From: Mangifera indica
Lineage: Eukaryota; Streptophyta; Magnoliopsida; Sapindales; Anacardiaceae
NCBI RefSeq assembly: GCF_011075055.1
Contig: NC_058137.1
Span: 10,835,463-10,899,462, forward strand
Direction: 5' to 3'
DNA: 64,000 nt
Part shown: positions 12,654 to 25,289 of the stretch, piece after piece
How the letters are laid out: each line of letters begins with the position of its first letter
Numbering within the stretch: position 1 is the first letter of the stretch
Made by a program: the position numbers and the translations under genes
Notes under the pieces: model-generated
Told to the model about the DNA's origin: nothing
Seen by the model: only the letters and a program-made list of their open reading frames with translations
Database searches by the model: none

Positions 12654-13020
12654 CTAGTTTATATTATAAAAAAGGTATCTAGGTTTCAAATGAGGGGGAA
12701 AAAATATTAGGGTTGCTGATTTTGATGGCAGCCACCTTTGATTGATTGTAGGAGATCTCTAGCGCCTCAAACGGTAGGAAAATAACAAGCCTTGAACTCT
12801 TCAAATTGTTTAAATTGTCTTTTTAACCCCCATTTAATGACATAATATTTATTTTATTATGTTTTGTGTTTTATTTTTTTGTTTTTGTTGAATAAACTGT
12901 GGAAACCTATCAAAAAGTCCTAGTCGCTAATGTAAATGGTGAGAGTTATACATCACATCATTAAAAATAGTAATAACAACAAAATTTCCATCGCTAAAAC
13001 AATGTTTTTGGTTGATGACA

Positions 13021-13355
13021 ATAATAACAAGGATGAATATCTTCATCGTTACAATAATTTTATTAATTAATAAAAATAATATCTACGATGAATATTTTTG
13101 TTTTTATAACAATATTTACTAGTCACTATACGTAATATTAATGATAAATATTTCGGTCACTATAAGTAAAATTATTGGTAATTAAATATAATATTAACAA
13201 TGAATATTTTTATCATTATAAGTAAATCTACCAATCGCTATACATAATATTAATGATAAATTTTCCATTATTATAAGTAAAATTATTATTCATCAAACAT
13301 AATATAAATGATAAATATTTTTATCATAATAACTATATTTATCGATCATTACAAC
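13021..13355. repeat. diverged tandem repeats, period about 55-58 bp
   Basis: At least four or five copies of a unit containing TAATATTAATGATAAATATTT, a CACTATAAGTAAAATTATT-like block and a CATTACA-like end follow one another. The unit length drifts between about 54 and 58 bp and the copies differ by many substitutions, so the array is old. The sequence is nearly all A and T. Confidence 0.6.
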
Positions 13356-13420
13356 AGTAATGAAAGTTTCATCATTATGGTAAAAGAAATATTAATACTA
13401 AAAATTTAATTCTCAAAATC

Positions 13421-15966
13421 TGAGTATTGATATTGATGATGTACTAACTATAATTATTTTTAAGGCTTTATATGATCCACAATTATAAAAATTAAAAAAA
13501 AACTATAAATTTCTATAATCTCTCTATATAGTCAAAACTAAAATATTGTTATAAATAACGTAAGAATTAATGTATTATGCACAATAGAGTGTATCATACT
13601 TGACTAATATCTTCAAATACCTATATATTGTGAAGAGATAGCATAAGATTAAAATGTTCATAACATATATACACACACACATACATTCAAGCATGTTTAT
13701 TTTTTTCTCACAAACTAATCATCAAACAAAGTAAAACAAATAAAAATAGATCGAATCAATTTAATGTCAATCTAACAATCAAATGAAAATATAGATTATA
13801 TAATGAAAAAAGAATTCATAAGAATTCTATCATTTATCTAATATCAGTAACAATTCAAAAGTTATAAAAGTATCATGAACGAATATATAAACAATAAAAA
13901 TAGCTAAAGAAACAAAACAGATTTGATAGAAACAAATATATCAAACCGATGATTAACATTATCTATGATCAATATTATTAACAACTTATTAAGTTCACCA
14001 TGATTATCAAGTAGGTGTAAGAATGTAATATCTATCCAATAAAAAGTTGCCAAAATGTTTTTATATTGTCTAGCTTTAAATATTGTTATGCAAAAATTTG
14101 AATAGTTGGGTAAAAGAAAAAACACTTTATACATATATCTTAAAATAGAAGTCATGAAAAAATAAATAAATCTCTACAAAAATGTAGAGTAAAATATAAT
14201 CTCATATTTCTTGGTTAAGTTTAGATGGTCATGTGAAAATATACTTTTACCAATAAAGTTATGTATATAATTTTGTACACAAATAATAACATATTATCAT
14301 GTGATTATATATTATTTTATTTTTAATTTTAAATTATTTAATCGTATGATAACATATTATTATTTATGTACATAATATTACTCATACCTCTACACTCACA
14401 ATTCAAAGACAAAGGAACAGTTGAGGATCACTCACTACCGTACTTACACCACAACTGATAATTATATCATATCTCTTCTAATCATACAAATAATATCTAA
14501 ACTGATTTTGAAGACAGAACTCGAGACATGAAGACATAATAACACTAGATATATAGGTGCATCTCATTCATAATTTATTTTTATCCCTACACAAACATAA
14601 ATATTAAAAGGGAATTAGTGGAGATAAGAATCTTATCTCTAAATTGATTATAATGGGGATCATAAATTTTATTTAGAGTATCATTTTATGATTGATTAAT
14701 TAATTGATTTTGAAATTGTTTACAAATATTTTACATGCTAAGATAAGTATATTGTGTTTAGTCTGGCATATGACCCTTTTTATTTGTTTATACAGGTGAA
14801 TTATAAGATCTATTATCTTTTACTAAATGTGCATAAAGTACTTTTGTCTTCTTTAATCTAGACAAATAAAAAGGAAATACTATGCTTTAAAGGGTCTAAT
14901 TACATACTTGTTGAGGATTAGGTTGTAGCCTAGCCAAGAGCATGCCTTTTAGTAAACAGGAAATTGATACCTAAACAAAGTATTGAAAATTGAATTTGGT
15001 AATAATTTATCATAAAATTAAAATGAGAACCTAGTTATAATAATAAAATAGAAAATAAATCCTATCAAACTAAACTATATACCTAATAAAATAAACCAAC
15101 AATCTTAATCTATATGGTAGATTTCAGTTTATGATACGGTTTTAACACTCAACCTTTGAAAATAATTAAGAGGTGATCGAGGTCGATACCACATTATAAA
15201 TTTGATTTTGCTACCCATCTTCCTTGATTCACTTGTGCAATTTACAAGGGAAAATTAGGACTCCAAATGCCATTCGGACTATTTTTCTATATTTTAATGA
15301 ATGGAATTTAGAAAGTATATACTTACCACCAGCTTAATTGATTTGTGACTGTTTTAGCTTTGTTCGCAAAACAGACAAGAATGCTGAAGGAAAAATAAAA
15401 AAGAGCTAATTAAGAAATTTAGAAGTTAATCCCAATAGGAGTTATAGTGTAATTCAAATTTAACTGTCTATAATCAAGCAACAATTGTTGGACTATGCAA
15501 CTATCTGTATGACAACAAAATTCAGGGAATAGTCACATAACATTACTAAAGAGACTAAAAATGAAAAATCCAAGAGCTTGCTCAAATTAGAACTCACAGA
15601 TAAATTCTGTTTCCAGCATTCTTTATCGAGACCATTGTCAAGTTTAAAGTTCAGTCATTCAAAACCTTAACTTGTAAGCATTTCTAATGTGTTTTTATGC
15701 ACTAAAGACCTCAATGGCATAATAAATTCCCTACTGAACAATTCTTATATGCTTGGTTTCCTATCTTCATCAATAACTAGAAGGGAAATTTATTCATATG
15801 AATATCTGAATGATAAAAGGAAGATACATAAAGAGTGATCTAGCTATTTCAAGCATGCTACAGAGTGAGAAAACTTGAATGCTTCCCGATTCTCAAATCT
15901 GCTAATCTGTCTCATAGAAATATGAAGGTCAAGATATACATATGAAAAGAAAATCATCAATAAAAA
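13421..15966. other. AT-rich interval without recognised genes
   Basis: I see no coding region, LTR or inverted repeat here. The minus frame 13904-14155 has no recognisable motif and lies in very AT-rich sequence. Confidence 0.5.
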
Positions 15967-16063
15967 TCACAATGTGCTAGCACAGAACATGCAAATGACC
16001 TCAATACCCAAAGCCTTGTCAAAATTAGCACTAACTAGTCCATCTGCTGCCAAACCATCTTCC
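15967..16063 (-). pseudogene. orphan terminal-exon-like stretch, product unknown
   Basis: On the minus strand, a TTAATTTGCAG acceptor-like site (ending 16064) is followed by 97 nt that stay open in one frame for 32 codons (starting EDGLAADGLVSANFD, ending CASTL) up to a TGA at 15967-15969. The composition is more protein-like than the surroundings and the acceptor is good, so it may be the last exon of a host gene or a captured gene fragment. I do not recognise the peptide and found no convincing upstream exon; the foldback MITE at 16377 lies where one might expect it. Low confidence. Confidence 0.25.
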
Positions 16064-16376
16064 CTGCAAATTAACGTTTAAAAATAACTGGTCAGCAAAC
16101 AAAATCACACAAAAAAGAGTGTAAAACTACTGTTTTAAAGTAGGCTAAAATGCAATTAGTTTAGAGCTATATAACAGAACTATGATTATCTAGTGATTGT
16201 AATAGGAACAAATCAGTGGCAATATAAGAGATTCCCGCAAGTTTGATTATCAACCGCGAAAACAAAATCTTAACTAAATTAGCAATTCCTATTAATTACA
16301 TCATCATCAAATCAAAAGCTACGCCTAATACAAAACATCCAAATTCATTGAATCATTTGACAGATTAAAAACAAAA

Positions 16377-17263
16377 GGCCAAGAGATTCCCACCAAAGGT
16401 ATAGTGAAATCTCAACTTCCACCCTCCAACTTTCAAAAATCCAATACCCACCCATCATTTGGAAAACTAATAATTTTCCCCCAAAATTAAGTTAGGGTTA
16501 AAAGTAAAATCATCATTTAACAATAATATTTAAAGTTTATATCATTTTACCCCCTTAATTTGAAAAACTAACAATTTTTGCCAAAATTAAGTTTTGAAAA
16601 GTGACATTTTCCCCCCTACTTAGGGTTTCCAATTTCGCCAGCGAATTTTCAATCAACGATGGCCAATCTCTCTCCCTCCCAATGTCGTCTCTCCCTCTAG
16701 TTCTCAATATCAGACCGACGATATCTAGGTTCAACGAAATCTAGACAAAGAGTTGAAACTCTTCATTTGGATCTTTGTCATCCAAACGACAATGATGGTC
16801 TAGACGAAGCCAATCCCTTCTACTGGATTGTCTCATCATCGTCTAGATGAAGCCGACTTTGTTTGAATGATAAAGATCCAAACGAAGAGTTTCGACTCTT
16901 CGTCTAGATTTTGTTTAGATTCGACAGAATCTAGACATTGTCGATCTGATATTGAAAACTAGAGGGAGAGACGAAACAGGAAGGGAGAGAGATCGACCAT
17001 CGTTGGCTGAAAATTCATCGACGAAATGGTCACTTTTCAAAACTTACTTTTGGGGGAAAACTATTAGTTTTTCAAATTAAAGAGGTAAAGTGATACAAAC
17101 TTTAAATATTATTGTTAAAAACGATTTTACCCTTAATCCTAACTTAATTTTGGAGAAAAATTGTTAGTTTTCCAAGTCATAGGTGGGTGTTTGGGTTTTT
17201 AAAAGTTGGAGGGTGGAAGTTAAGGATTTCACTATACCTTGGGTGGGAATAAGTCTTTTGCCC
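16377..17263. mobile_element. foldback MITE, Mutator-like, with 9-bp target duplication
   Basis: 887 bp flanked by a perfect 9-bp duplication AAAACAAAA (16368-16376 and 17264-17272), the length expected of Mutator-type transposition. The left end GGCCAAGAGATTCCCACC pairs with the right end, whose complement is GGGCAAAAGACTTATTCCCA. The arms match almost to the centre near 16820, so the element is an imperfect palindrome with roughly 430-bp arms. It carries no transposase. Its relative is at 11876-12653. Confidence 0.8.
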
Positions 17264-17272
17264 AAAACAAAA

Positions 17273-19120
17273 TTATACTATTAAAAGAAGCCTCTATTAT
17301 TCAATTCAAGTCTAAAAAAGTTAACCTTTAAATCAAAAGACTCAGTTGTTCAATCAATCTCAATCTCTAAAACAAACTCAAACCTGTTTTAGTTAGTCTT
17401 CAAGCCATCAAGAACTATCAATGGTAATAATAAAAGTCAATAATACTAGCAAACAATAAATCACTCGAATGTGAAACTCATCGATGAACTTAAATTATTC
17501 GATAAAAAGTTAATAATATTAACGACACAAAATCGCTCGAATAAGAAACTCGTTTAATATTGAGACAATTATAGTAGCAAGATAAAATCACAAGCAATTC
17601 AAACAATTAGCCTCAACAAGAGTATAAAATATCAACATCTCTAAATATAAAGTTGCAAATTAATCATACTATAGGATAAAAATGAAAAAGAAAACATTAA
17701 AAGGACATATATGTTGGGCTTTTTGGTTCGTTTCAATGTGAAGAAACCTAAATTTTTTTTATTTGAAAAACCCAAACCACTATGTTCATGAGTTAGGGCA
17801 AAAGCAAGTGCAACAAAAAGAAAAACAATAACACACAAAAGTCAAAATACAGTAGAAAATAGAAGAAGAGAGTTGTGGTTGGTTCTTCAGTGCATGTCTA
17901 CGGGAGATTTCCTTGTTCTCTCCATTTTACCATTAATTCTCTTTGAATTTTGGACTACTAATAGAAGACTCATTGTTCTTTATTTTGCATAATGGAGATT
18001 GTGTTTTGTTACTTAGGTAACCTGTTATTTGTGTTGACACATAATTGGTTGTATGTTATAGTTCAATTTAGACAAGTTTTAGAAAAACCTATTTTTCTCC
18101 TTTTTCTACCATTAGGTTGCCTTCAAATTTTGATATCATTTTAAGCATTTTGATTCTAGATTGTGAATGGTGAAGATGTATGTTTGATGTGTAAAATGGG
18201 AGATATGTCTTATGAGTTTTGCTGTGAAATTCTTTATTATCTGCAATTGTGTTATTGTTGTATTTTGTTGCTTTAGAGAGTTGTGTACCTATTTGTATAC
18301 TAAAAAACAGTGTGCTCTTATTATGGATATAGTGGATTGGTTTATTTGGGTGATGTCTCGTGTTTTTACTCATCACATTGAAGTGGTTTCCACGTTAAAT
18401 TGTGGTGTTTATTTCTATAAAACTTACTTTTAATTGTTTGGTGTGAAAGAATAATATTTTAGTTGATTGTTTGCTGTCACATAATTCAATCAAGAGAGGG
18501 AGAATTTGATTTTGGTCTTGTTAGTTAGCTTGCTTTCTCCCCATAAATATCTAAAGCATCGAACAATATGAAAGTGAAAAATTTTAGGGAATTAAAGTAC
18601 ATAAGGGATCTTTTGAAGATAAGAGGGTGACTGAATCCATGTTTCATGAGTGAAGGGCGAGAGAGGTTGAGACTAGAGAGAATTTAGAAAGAGATTTTGA
18701 ATTGAGTGTAATTGGTTTTGTTTGATTTCAGAGAGTTGTGTTTTCTTATTAATTTATATTATCTATACAACAACTATTTTTATAAAATAAATTAGTTTGG
18801 AAAATTTTAGTGGTGATCAAAACCGATTAATCGAATGAGTTTTTTATTATTTTAAATCGAACCAAATTCCAAGACTAAGTGCTTTGATTAGATGAGAAGA
18901 TTTTAAAAACCTTTTTCTTTGAAGAGTTTTTATAAATCTTTTAGAAAATAGTTTATGATTTGGTCTAGACACCCAAATGGGATTGTAAACCATAAAATAT
19001 TTTTTTAACTTTCTAAAGCAAATTAAATGAACCAGAATCAAACTGTAATTTTTGAATAATTTTTTTGGATTTTTTTGTTTGGACCATTTTTTACACATTC
19101 ATAAGATCAATAACCAGAGG
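17273..19120. other. AT-rich interval without recognised genes
   Basis: Scattered short frames (for example minus 17641-17838 with a hydrophobic start, and plus 18212-18433) have no recognisable motif, no consistent exon structure and no homologue elsewhere in the window. I treat this as non-coding. Confidence 0.4.
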
Positions 19121-19610
19121 TAGATACAAATCGAGCCAAACCCAAACACCTTTTCATGGAAGTTTAGATCAAATGAAAAATTAGTTGAGTTGAGTTTAAC
19201 TTGAGTTCATTAAGCCAAAATTAAAGTAGCTCGATTTTGGATCAAATGAAAATGGTTCGGTTCGGGATTAGTTTGAGTTCATGACTTTAATTTGTAGTTT
19301 AGATTCGTGGCTCATTGATAAAATGATGTTGTTTTATCTAATAATAGGAAAAATGACGTTGTTTTGACAATTGCTTAACATAAACTGAATTGAGTAGCAA
19401 ACCAAGTTTGAATTGAATCAAGCTAACCCCTAACTCATGAGTTAAACTGAGCTAAACTCCCTTTAATTTAAGTTTGACTTGGTTTCAAAAACAAATCAAT
19501 CCTTTTGATTTGGACTTGGCTTAAATTTAAGTTGAGCTAGACAGAGCTAAGCCAAGTTTCGAGATCAAGCTAGCTCAATTCGAGTTCAATTTTACTAATA
19601 ACGATAGACT
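19120..19610. repeat. degenerate GAGCT/CTCGAG-rich repeat
   Basis: The stretch repeats imperfect words such as GAGCTAAGCC, TTGAGTTGAG, TCAAGCTAGCTC and AATTCGAGTTC, and resembles the composition of the element at 48945-49914. It may be a decayed copy of the same kind of non-autonomous DNA element; I cannot define its ends. Confidence 0.3.
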
Positions 19611-21126
19611 AGTAAGTTTTTTAGTGAGAAATTTAAAAGTCCATTGTTAAAAGTATACATATATTTAGTTTCAACAAGAGTGTAAATAATTGGTTGCTAA
19701 TACCATGAAAAAAGTACTTAAAATGGCTAGATATTTATCTTCTCATTAATTGTTTTCTCTCTAAAGCCCTTTATTTTTGTAGTATGCTACACAACAATGT
19801 CAAAATTATAGTAGGAAAACTGAAATAGAAATCTTATGATTATGTGATCATTTCTTAGTCACTATTAGTTGTCCTAACTCTTCAGTTTCCTTATGTCATG
19901 AGATTCGTTATTTATTTTGTGAATAATTAATTTCCAAAGATAAGAGAATTAGTCCTTGTAATTTGATATAAGAAGTTGTAATTTTGAGGATAATTAATAG
20001 GTGAAAAAGTATTGTTCCCAACCAAATGGCAAAACTCTACATTGTCTATAATAGGATCAATTGCGATTCTGACTGTCTTCAACACCCAATTATCTATCGT
20101 ACCTAGTCACCTTAAAAACCTCTTAATCCAAATCACCTCACACAAATTGAATTGGAGTAATTTCAGAGAGTGGTATCAATTAGTATTATTTGTGGTTAAG
20201 GTAGAGGACAAATAGGATATTTGATAGAAGCAAATGCAGTGCCTCTATCAAGGTCGGCCAACTATGGTGTTTTGGAAGCAGAGAATTCAATTGTAATGTT
20301 ATGGTCGATCAATTCAATGGATCAAAAGATTGGGTGCTTGTACCTATTTTACAAACGACTAAAGAAGTGTGGGATACAGTAAAAGAGATGTATTCATATC
20401 TTGAGAATATATCACAAAGTTTTAAAGTATACTTGAAAAGGTACATAATTTGTCAAAGAGTATTTTAATAATCTCTCAAAACTATGGTAGGAAATCGATC
20501 TATTTTATAATGTCACTTGGAATTGTCGTGATGATAAAGTATTGTATAACAAAATGTTAGAAAAAGATCAAATATTTGATTTTTTTACAAGGCTTGAATC
20601 AAGAGCTTGATGATGTTGGAGGATGTATACTAGACACAAAGATTCTATCCATACTGAATGAGGTGCTCACTAAAGTCTAACATGAAAAGACAAGGAGAAA
20701 AGTGAAGTTCTCGCTATCATAGAGTATAACAATAAAGACAACAGTCCAAGGATTTGCTTCAGCTACAAACCAAAATGAGGGAAGCAATTTGAAAGGAACT
20801 TTTGGAAAAGAAAAATAGTTATGGTGTGAGCATTATAAGAAGCCATATCATACCAAGGACATATGTTAGGATCTCCTTAGAAAGCCTGTAGATTAGAAGC
20901 TGCAAAGTCAGAGGAAAAAAAAGTTTATGTGGTTGAAACAACAATTGGTTCTACTTAACCATTCACGATAAAACAAATGAAGGCTTTTTGGAAATTGATG
21001 AATTCTTCATTGGTTATAAAGGTGTCCAAATTTGCCGTATCAAATTTTATTGGTTCCATAGCTTTGATAACCCGCAAAGGTATTATTTCATTCCTATCAT
21101 GTAAAGGTCCACATGATACTTAGATA

Positions 21127-21666
21127 GTGGACACAAGTGCCTCTAACCATATGACAAGTTTTAGTATAGGAATTAGTAACTATAAACCATGTAAACAAAA
21201 AGTTGGGATTATAATAGCCGATGGGTCTGTGTGTATTGCAACGGAGATAAAAGATTTGGAAGTCAATGCATTGAACTTGAATTTTGTTCTTAATGTTCCC
21301 AATATGAATTGTAATTTGATATTAATAAGTAAAATAACCAGAGACTTGAATTGCTTCATAAACTTCTTTCCTTCTTGCTACAAATTTCAAGATTTGTCAT
21401 CGAAGAGGATGATTAGGAATACTAAAGAGAAAAATGGTCTCCATTACTTGTCGAGTGTTGGTTCGTCTTTGAACCTAAAGTCATCTACTATTCTTTCCTT
21501 ACTTTTTGATTCCATTGTTCAATTGTGGCACAATAGATTTAGCCATCTAACTTTTTTTTGTTTAAAACATTCATACCCTTATTTGTTTGTTAATAAAGGT
21601 CCTTCATCATTTAAATGTGATCATTGTATTTTAGCAAAACAAACACCTGTGTGTTATCCTTTTTAA
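21127..21666 (+). pseudogene. copia protease / GAG-pre-integrase fragment
   Basis: The longest open stretch of the 19810-24124 element (179 codons). It opens with DTSASNHMT, the copia aspartic-protease motif with Thr in place of Ser and Ser in place of Gly, then continues through a typical protease body (ADGSV, NLILISK) into the pre-integrase zinc region LWHNRFSH...CDHCILAKQ. The initial codon is only the first Met in frame, not a real start; the protein was part of a longer polyprotein. Confidence 0.7.
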
Positions 21667-22792
21667 GCATACAAGCCTTCCACTTCATTCTATCTAATTC
21701 ATGGTGATGTGTGGGAAACATCAAGAGTGTTAAATTTAAACTAGGGAATGATGGTTTGTTAACTTTATTGATGATCATACTTGGGTATGTTGTGCCTACT
21801 TAATGAAAGAAAAATCAGAAGTCACTACAATCTTTAAACAATTTCATAAGGTTGTCACAAATATCTTCCAATTATTCATACATATCATTCAAACAGACAA
21901 TGGTATAAAGTATTTTTCTTATGAACTAATAAGTATCTTCAAGAATATGGGATACTTTATCAAATTTCATGTGCATATAGTCCTCAACAAAATGGGATTG
22001 TCGAAAGAAAAAATTGTCACCTATTAGAAGTTGTTAGATCAATTATCTTGATCTTTTTATTGCCATAAGGAAAGGGGTAAGGGCTTGTACTAGAAATCCC
22101 ATACTACCTATTTTAGGATATGTCACATATTCCAAGTTATAAGAGAATTTCAAAGCCTTTATTACCAATATTGATGAAATAAAAGTCTCTAGAAATGTTC
22201 ATGAGGTACTTCAAGATCAGAATTAGAGGAAAATAATGCTAAAAGAGATGAAGACATTGAATGATAATGATACCAGAGAGATAGTGTAGTTACGTGAAGT
22301 AAAGAGAATAGTTAACAGTAAGTGGGTATTTATAGTGAAGTATAGAGTAGATAGGATTGTGGAACGGTATAAGGCAAAACTAGTAGCACAATGTTTCAGG
22401 TAAACCTATGGAATTGATTATGGAGAGACTTTTGCACCAATTGCCAAACTAAACTCAATCAAAATTCTACTATTTATTGCTACCAACTTAGATTGGAGAG
22501 TAAATCAGCTAGACATTAAAAATGTTTTTCTTAATTGTATGTTAGAAGAAAAGGTTTATATGAGGGCATTTATAGGATTTGAGCCCTAGAGAGCTCATAC
22601 AAGGTATGCAAACTAAATAAGTCCCTTTAGGATTTGAAATAGTGTCTCAGGGCTTGGTTTACAAAGATTAGCACTGTGATGAAGGATTTGGGGTACAACC
22701 AGTCACAAGCTGATCAAACCTTGTTTGTGAAGAAGAATAAGTCAAGTAAATAGGCAATACTCATTATATATGTAGATGATATAGTAATTATA

Positions 22793-23148
22793 GGTGATGA
22801 TGAAGTGAAGATTAAAAATCTTAATAAGAGACTTTAAGCTAAATTCATGATGAAAGATCTTGAAGAACTTATGTACTTTCTTGGAATGGAGGTTGTAAGA
22901 AGTCATAAAGGAATCTTCATTTCACAAAGAAAGTACATGCTTGACTTGTTTAAGGAGACATGAAAAGTTTGGTGATGATGAAGTGAAGATTAAAAATCTC
23001 AATAAGAGACTTTAAGCTAAATTCATGGTGAAAGATCTTGAAGAACTTATATACTTTTTTGGAATGGAGGTTGTAAGAAGTCATAAAGGAATCTTTATTT
23101 CACAAAGAAAGTACATGCTTGACTTGCTTAAGGAGACATGAAAAGTTT
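22793..23148 (+). repeat. tandem duplication, two 178-bp copies, inside the RT region
   Basis: 22793-22970 and 22971-23148 are head-to-tail copies of the same 178 bp, both starting GGTGATGATGAAGTGAAG and ending CATGAAAAGTTT, with six differences that I can count. The unit covers the end of the RT region (ELMYFLGMEVVRS-like). It arose after the element inserted or during its replication, and has since diverged. Confidence 0.85.
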
Positions 23149-23904
23149 AGTGTAAATCGTTTAGTACACTCTTGGAACGTCACTAGAAGCATAAGATGTC
23201 ATAGAGTGATCTTTTAGTGAATAGAGAGAGTTATCAATATTTAGTAGGAAAACTCATCTACTTGTCACTCACGAGACCTGATATTGCCTTTAGTGTAAGC
23301 ATAGTAAGTTGACACATGTTGCAATAAAAGGGCCTATAGAGATGACAAATTAGATTCTAAGATACTTAAAGGGAAGTTAAGACAAAGGTTTATTGTTCAA
23401 GAACACTTGAGTCAGGGATGCTTGTGGTTTTTCAGATGTAGATTGGGCAAAAGTTGTTGATGATAGTAAGTCAACAGGGTATTGTACAAAAGTTTGAAGA
23501 AATCTAGTAACTTGGAGAATAAGAAGCAATCTATGGTTACCCGAAATAATATTGAAGTTGAGTATAAAACCATAGCTCAAGGAATGTGCTAACTTACTTA
23601 GATACAAAGGTTGATGAAAAATTTAAACATGTTAGTAATAGAGCCTATGAAGTTGTTTAGTGACAGCAAATCAAATATTAATGTGATCCATAATGCAGTT
23701 TAACATGATCGAATGAAGCTTGTGAGGATCGATATGAATTTCATTAAGAATAAACTAAAAAATGGAATTGTTGTCTTGTCCTATACATTTATACCAAGTC
23801 TTAGAAAACTGATGTTTTGGCAAAAGCTTTTCAGTAATCAAGTTTTGATCACTGTGTTGGCAAGTTCGTAATGAGTAAGATCTATTTACCAGCTTAAGGG
23901 GGAG

Positions 23905-24124
23905 TGTAAGAAAATTAAAATAGAAATTCTACGATTATGGGATAATTTGTTAGTCAATATTAGTTGTCCTAATTTTCAATTTTCTTATGTCATGAGATTC
24001 TGTATTTATTTTGTGAATATGTAATTTTTAAAGATAGGAGAATTAGTCATTGTAATTTGATATAAGAAGTTGTAAATTTGATGATGATTAATAGGTGAAA
24101 AAATATTGTTTCTTCTTGGTTTTA
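23905..24124 (+). repeat. 3' LTR of the 19810-24124 copia
   Basis: Starts TGTAAGAAAATT after the polypurine tract and matches 19810-20010 over its length. The right end is set by the ATTAT duplication. It is short (about 220 bp). Confidence 0.6.
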
Positions 24125-24199
24125 ATTATTCAGGTGTAAAACTACATTATGTTGACTCCTAGAATTGAAACAAACTTGTTCTAGAGTTGTATTAGAAAA

Positions 24200-24900
24200 A
24201 CAATATTGACTAGATGGCTAAACTGAATAAGAAATAATGAGCTGATATAAACCTTATTTGATATTTGCATGGAGTTAGAAGTACAGTTTTTTTCCTATCT
24301 TTAATATCATATGACTCATTAGTAAACTTAATTAACACATGATCATCCAGGACAAGTTTAGAAAAACTTAAAAGATTTTTAGTTATTCTCGGAACGCATA
24401 AGACATTAAGCAAGGTTAAGCATTTTCAATAAAAAAAGGTTGGTAATGAAATAAGACTTGTATGTGTAATACGTATACATTCAACACTTTTGATTTGTAG
24501 TCGTTGCTTCCAAGTGCAAGTAGACTTGTTATCCATCATGCTAAAATTGGAAACAATATGATATATTGCTCTTGACTTAAAATACCAGTTGGGATCATTC
24601 ATCACTTCAGGTGTTGCAATAAATGACTTGGTTGAAATGCTTGCATGATTGATAATAATATTGCCTTCATTAGACTTGAGCTTTGATCCATTTTGATAAA
24701 ATTTTGACCATAATATGTGGCTGGAGACATTGGATAATTCACACTCTAAAGCCAACTTGAAATTCCTAATATAGGCAACATTGAAATTATGATAATAATA
24801 CAAAGCAGTATGCCCTGTTTTCCCATACAAATGATTGACTACTTTTATTCTTTAATTATTTCTATTCTTAGATCATAGCTGAGATGTTTTTTGTGCATCT
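24200..24900 (-). pseudogene. decayed copia gag/protease, minus strand
   Basis: The minus-strand frame 24426-24830 begins with a zinc-knuckle tail (GKTGHTALYYYH, normally GKxGHxALxCYH) and runs into a protease start DPNWYFKSRAIYHIVSNFS, where the usual DSGA is lost. 24210-24413 continues with the LNVLCVPRITKNLLS block that normally follows. Stops separate the pieces. It is antisense to the two copia elements on either side and so is an independent insertion; LTRs not found. Confidence 0.65.
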
Positions 24901-25289
24901 ATTACATTAATATAGGTATTCACTTGTGTTTGATCAAATCCGACTTGATTATAACTCCTAAACTTCTTAGTAGTTTTTTCATTTTGATTTCTCCAAGATA
25001 AATATTCGATTTGACTTAGCTAGCAAAATTAGTAGTGTTCCTATACAAATCTAGATATAGCAAGGCATTTTTATTTAACCTTCGCTCATAATTTTGTAAG
25101 ATGAATTTGACTTTAGTAATGTAATAGTATCACTAGACTAGTTTAGTATGCAGTAAATATGTACAATGACAAGATCATATGCAACACCTAATCTGTCAAT
25201 AATAAAGGCGATTAACTTTCCTTCTGAATAGACTATCCATTACCATTCAATGCATCTTCTATGTCCTTCATGTTCTTAATGTAACTCTA

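Larger units (their letters stand above)
10872..12912 (+). mobile_element. short non-autonomous LTR retrotransposon with nested MITE
   Basis: LTRs lie at 10872-11114 (starting TGTTAGGATTGAG, ending CTATCA) and at 11870-11875 plus 12654-12912 (split by the MITE at 11876-12653). A primer site like TGGTACCAAAGTC follows the first LTR at 11117 and a purine tract AAGGGGAGAGAAA precedes the second. The element is flanked by a perfect 5-bp duplication, AAAAG at 10867-10871 and 12913-12917. The 755-bp interior has only a short gag-like start (about 11159-11390) full of stops and then A-rich sequence. Without the MITE the element would be about 1.26 kb, the size range of TRIM-type elements. Which superfamily mobilised it cannot be told. 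Confidence 0.7.
10647..13420. mobile_element. possible CACTA-like DNA transposon remnant (host of nested insertions)
   Basis: The left edge carries CACTACAAAAAGAAG at 10647, the type of terminus seen in plant CACTA (En/Spm) elements, and a near repeat (CATTACAAAAAGAAAAGGG) at 10720 in a second copy of the flanking GGCCTAATCTTA block. The right part (13021-13355) is an array of diverged repeats, as expected of CACTA subterminal regions. The middle is occupied by the LTR element 10872-12912; across it the flanks join as CGACGAGAAGAAAAGTCCTA. I could not identify the right terminus or any transposase, so this is a tentative call. Confidence 0.35.
19810..24124 (+). mobile_element. decayed full-length Ty1/copia retrotransposon
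   Basis: A 5' LTR begins at 19810 and a 3' LTR at 23905, just after an AAGGGGGAG polypurine tract; both contain ATTAGTTGTCCTAA and CTTATGTCATGAGATTC blocks. The 5-bp duplication is ATTAT (19805-19809 and 24125-24129), which sets the right end, although the final bases of the LTR are uncertain. Inside, in order: gag remains (about 20010-20900), protease and GAG-pre-integrase (21127-21666, with a DTSASNHMT active-site motif), integrase remains (21670-22100), RT (22240-23130), RNase H (23420-23880). The order integrase before RT is that of copia. Many stops and frameshifts; not functional. Confidence 0.75.

Noticed and set aside
17641..17838. Small secreted protein on the minus strand
   Set aside because: Hydrophobic start only; no homologue, no promoter, and very AT-rich surroundings.
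21803..22027. Independent small gene
   Set aside because: It is part of the decayed integrase of the 19810-24124 copia.
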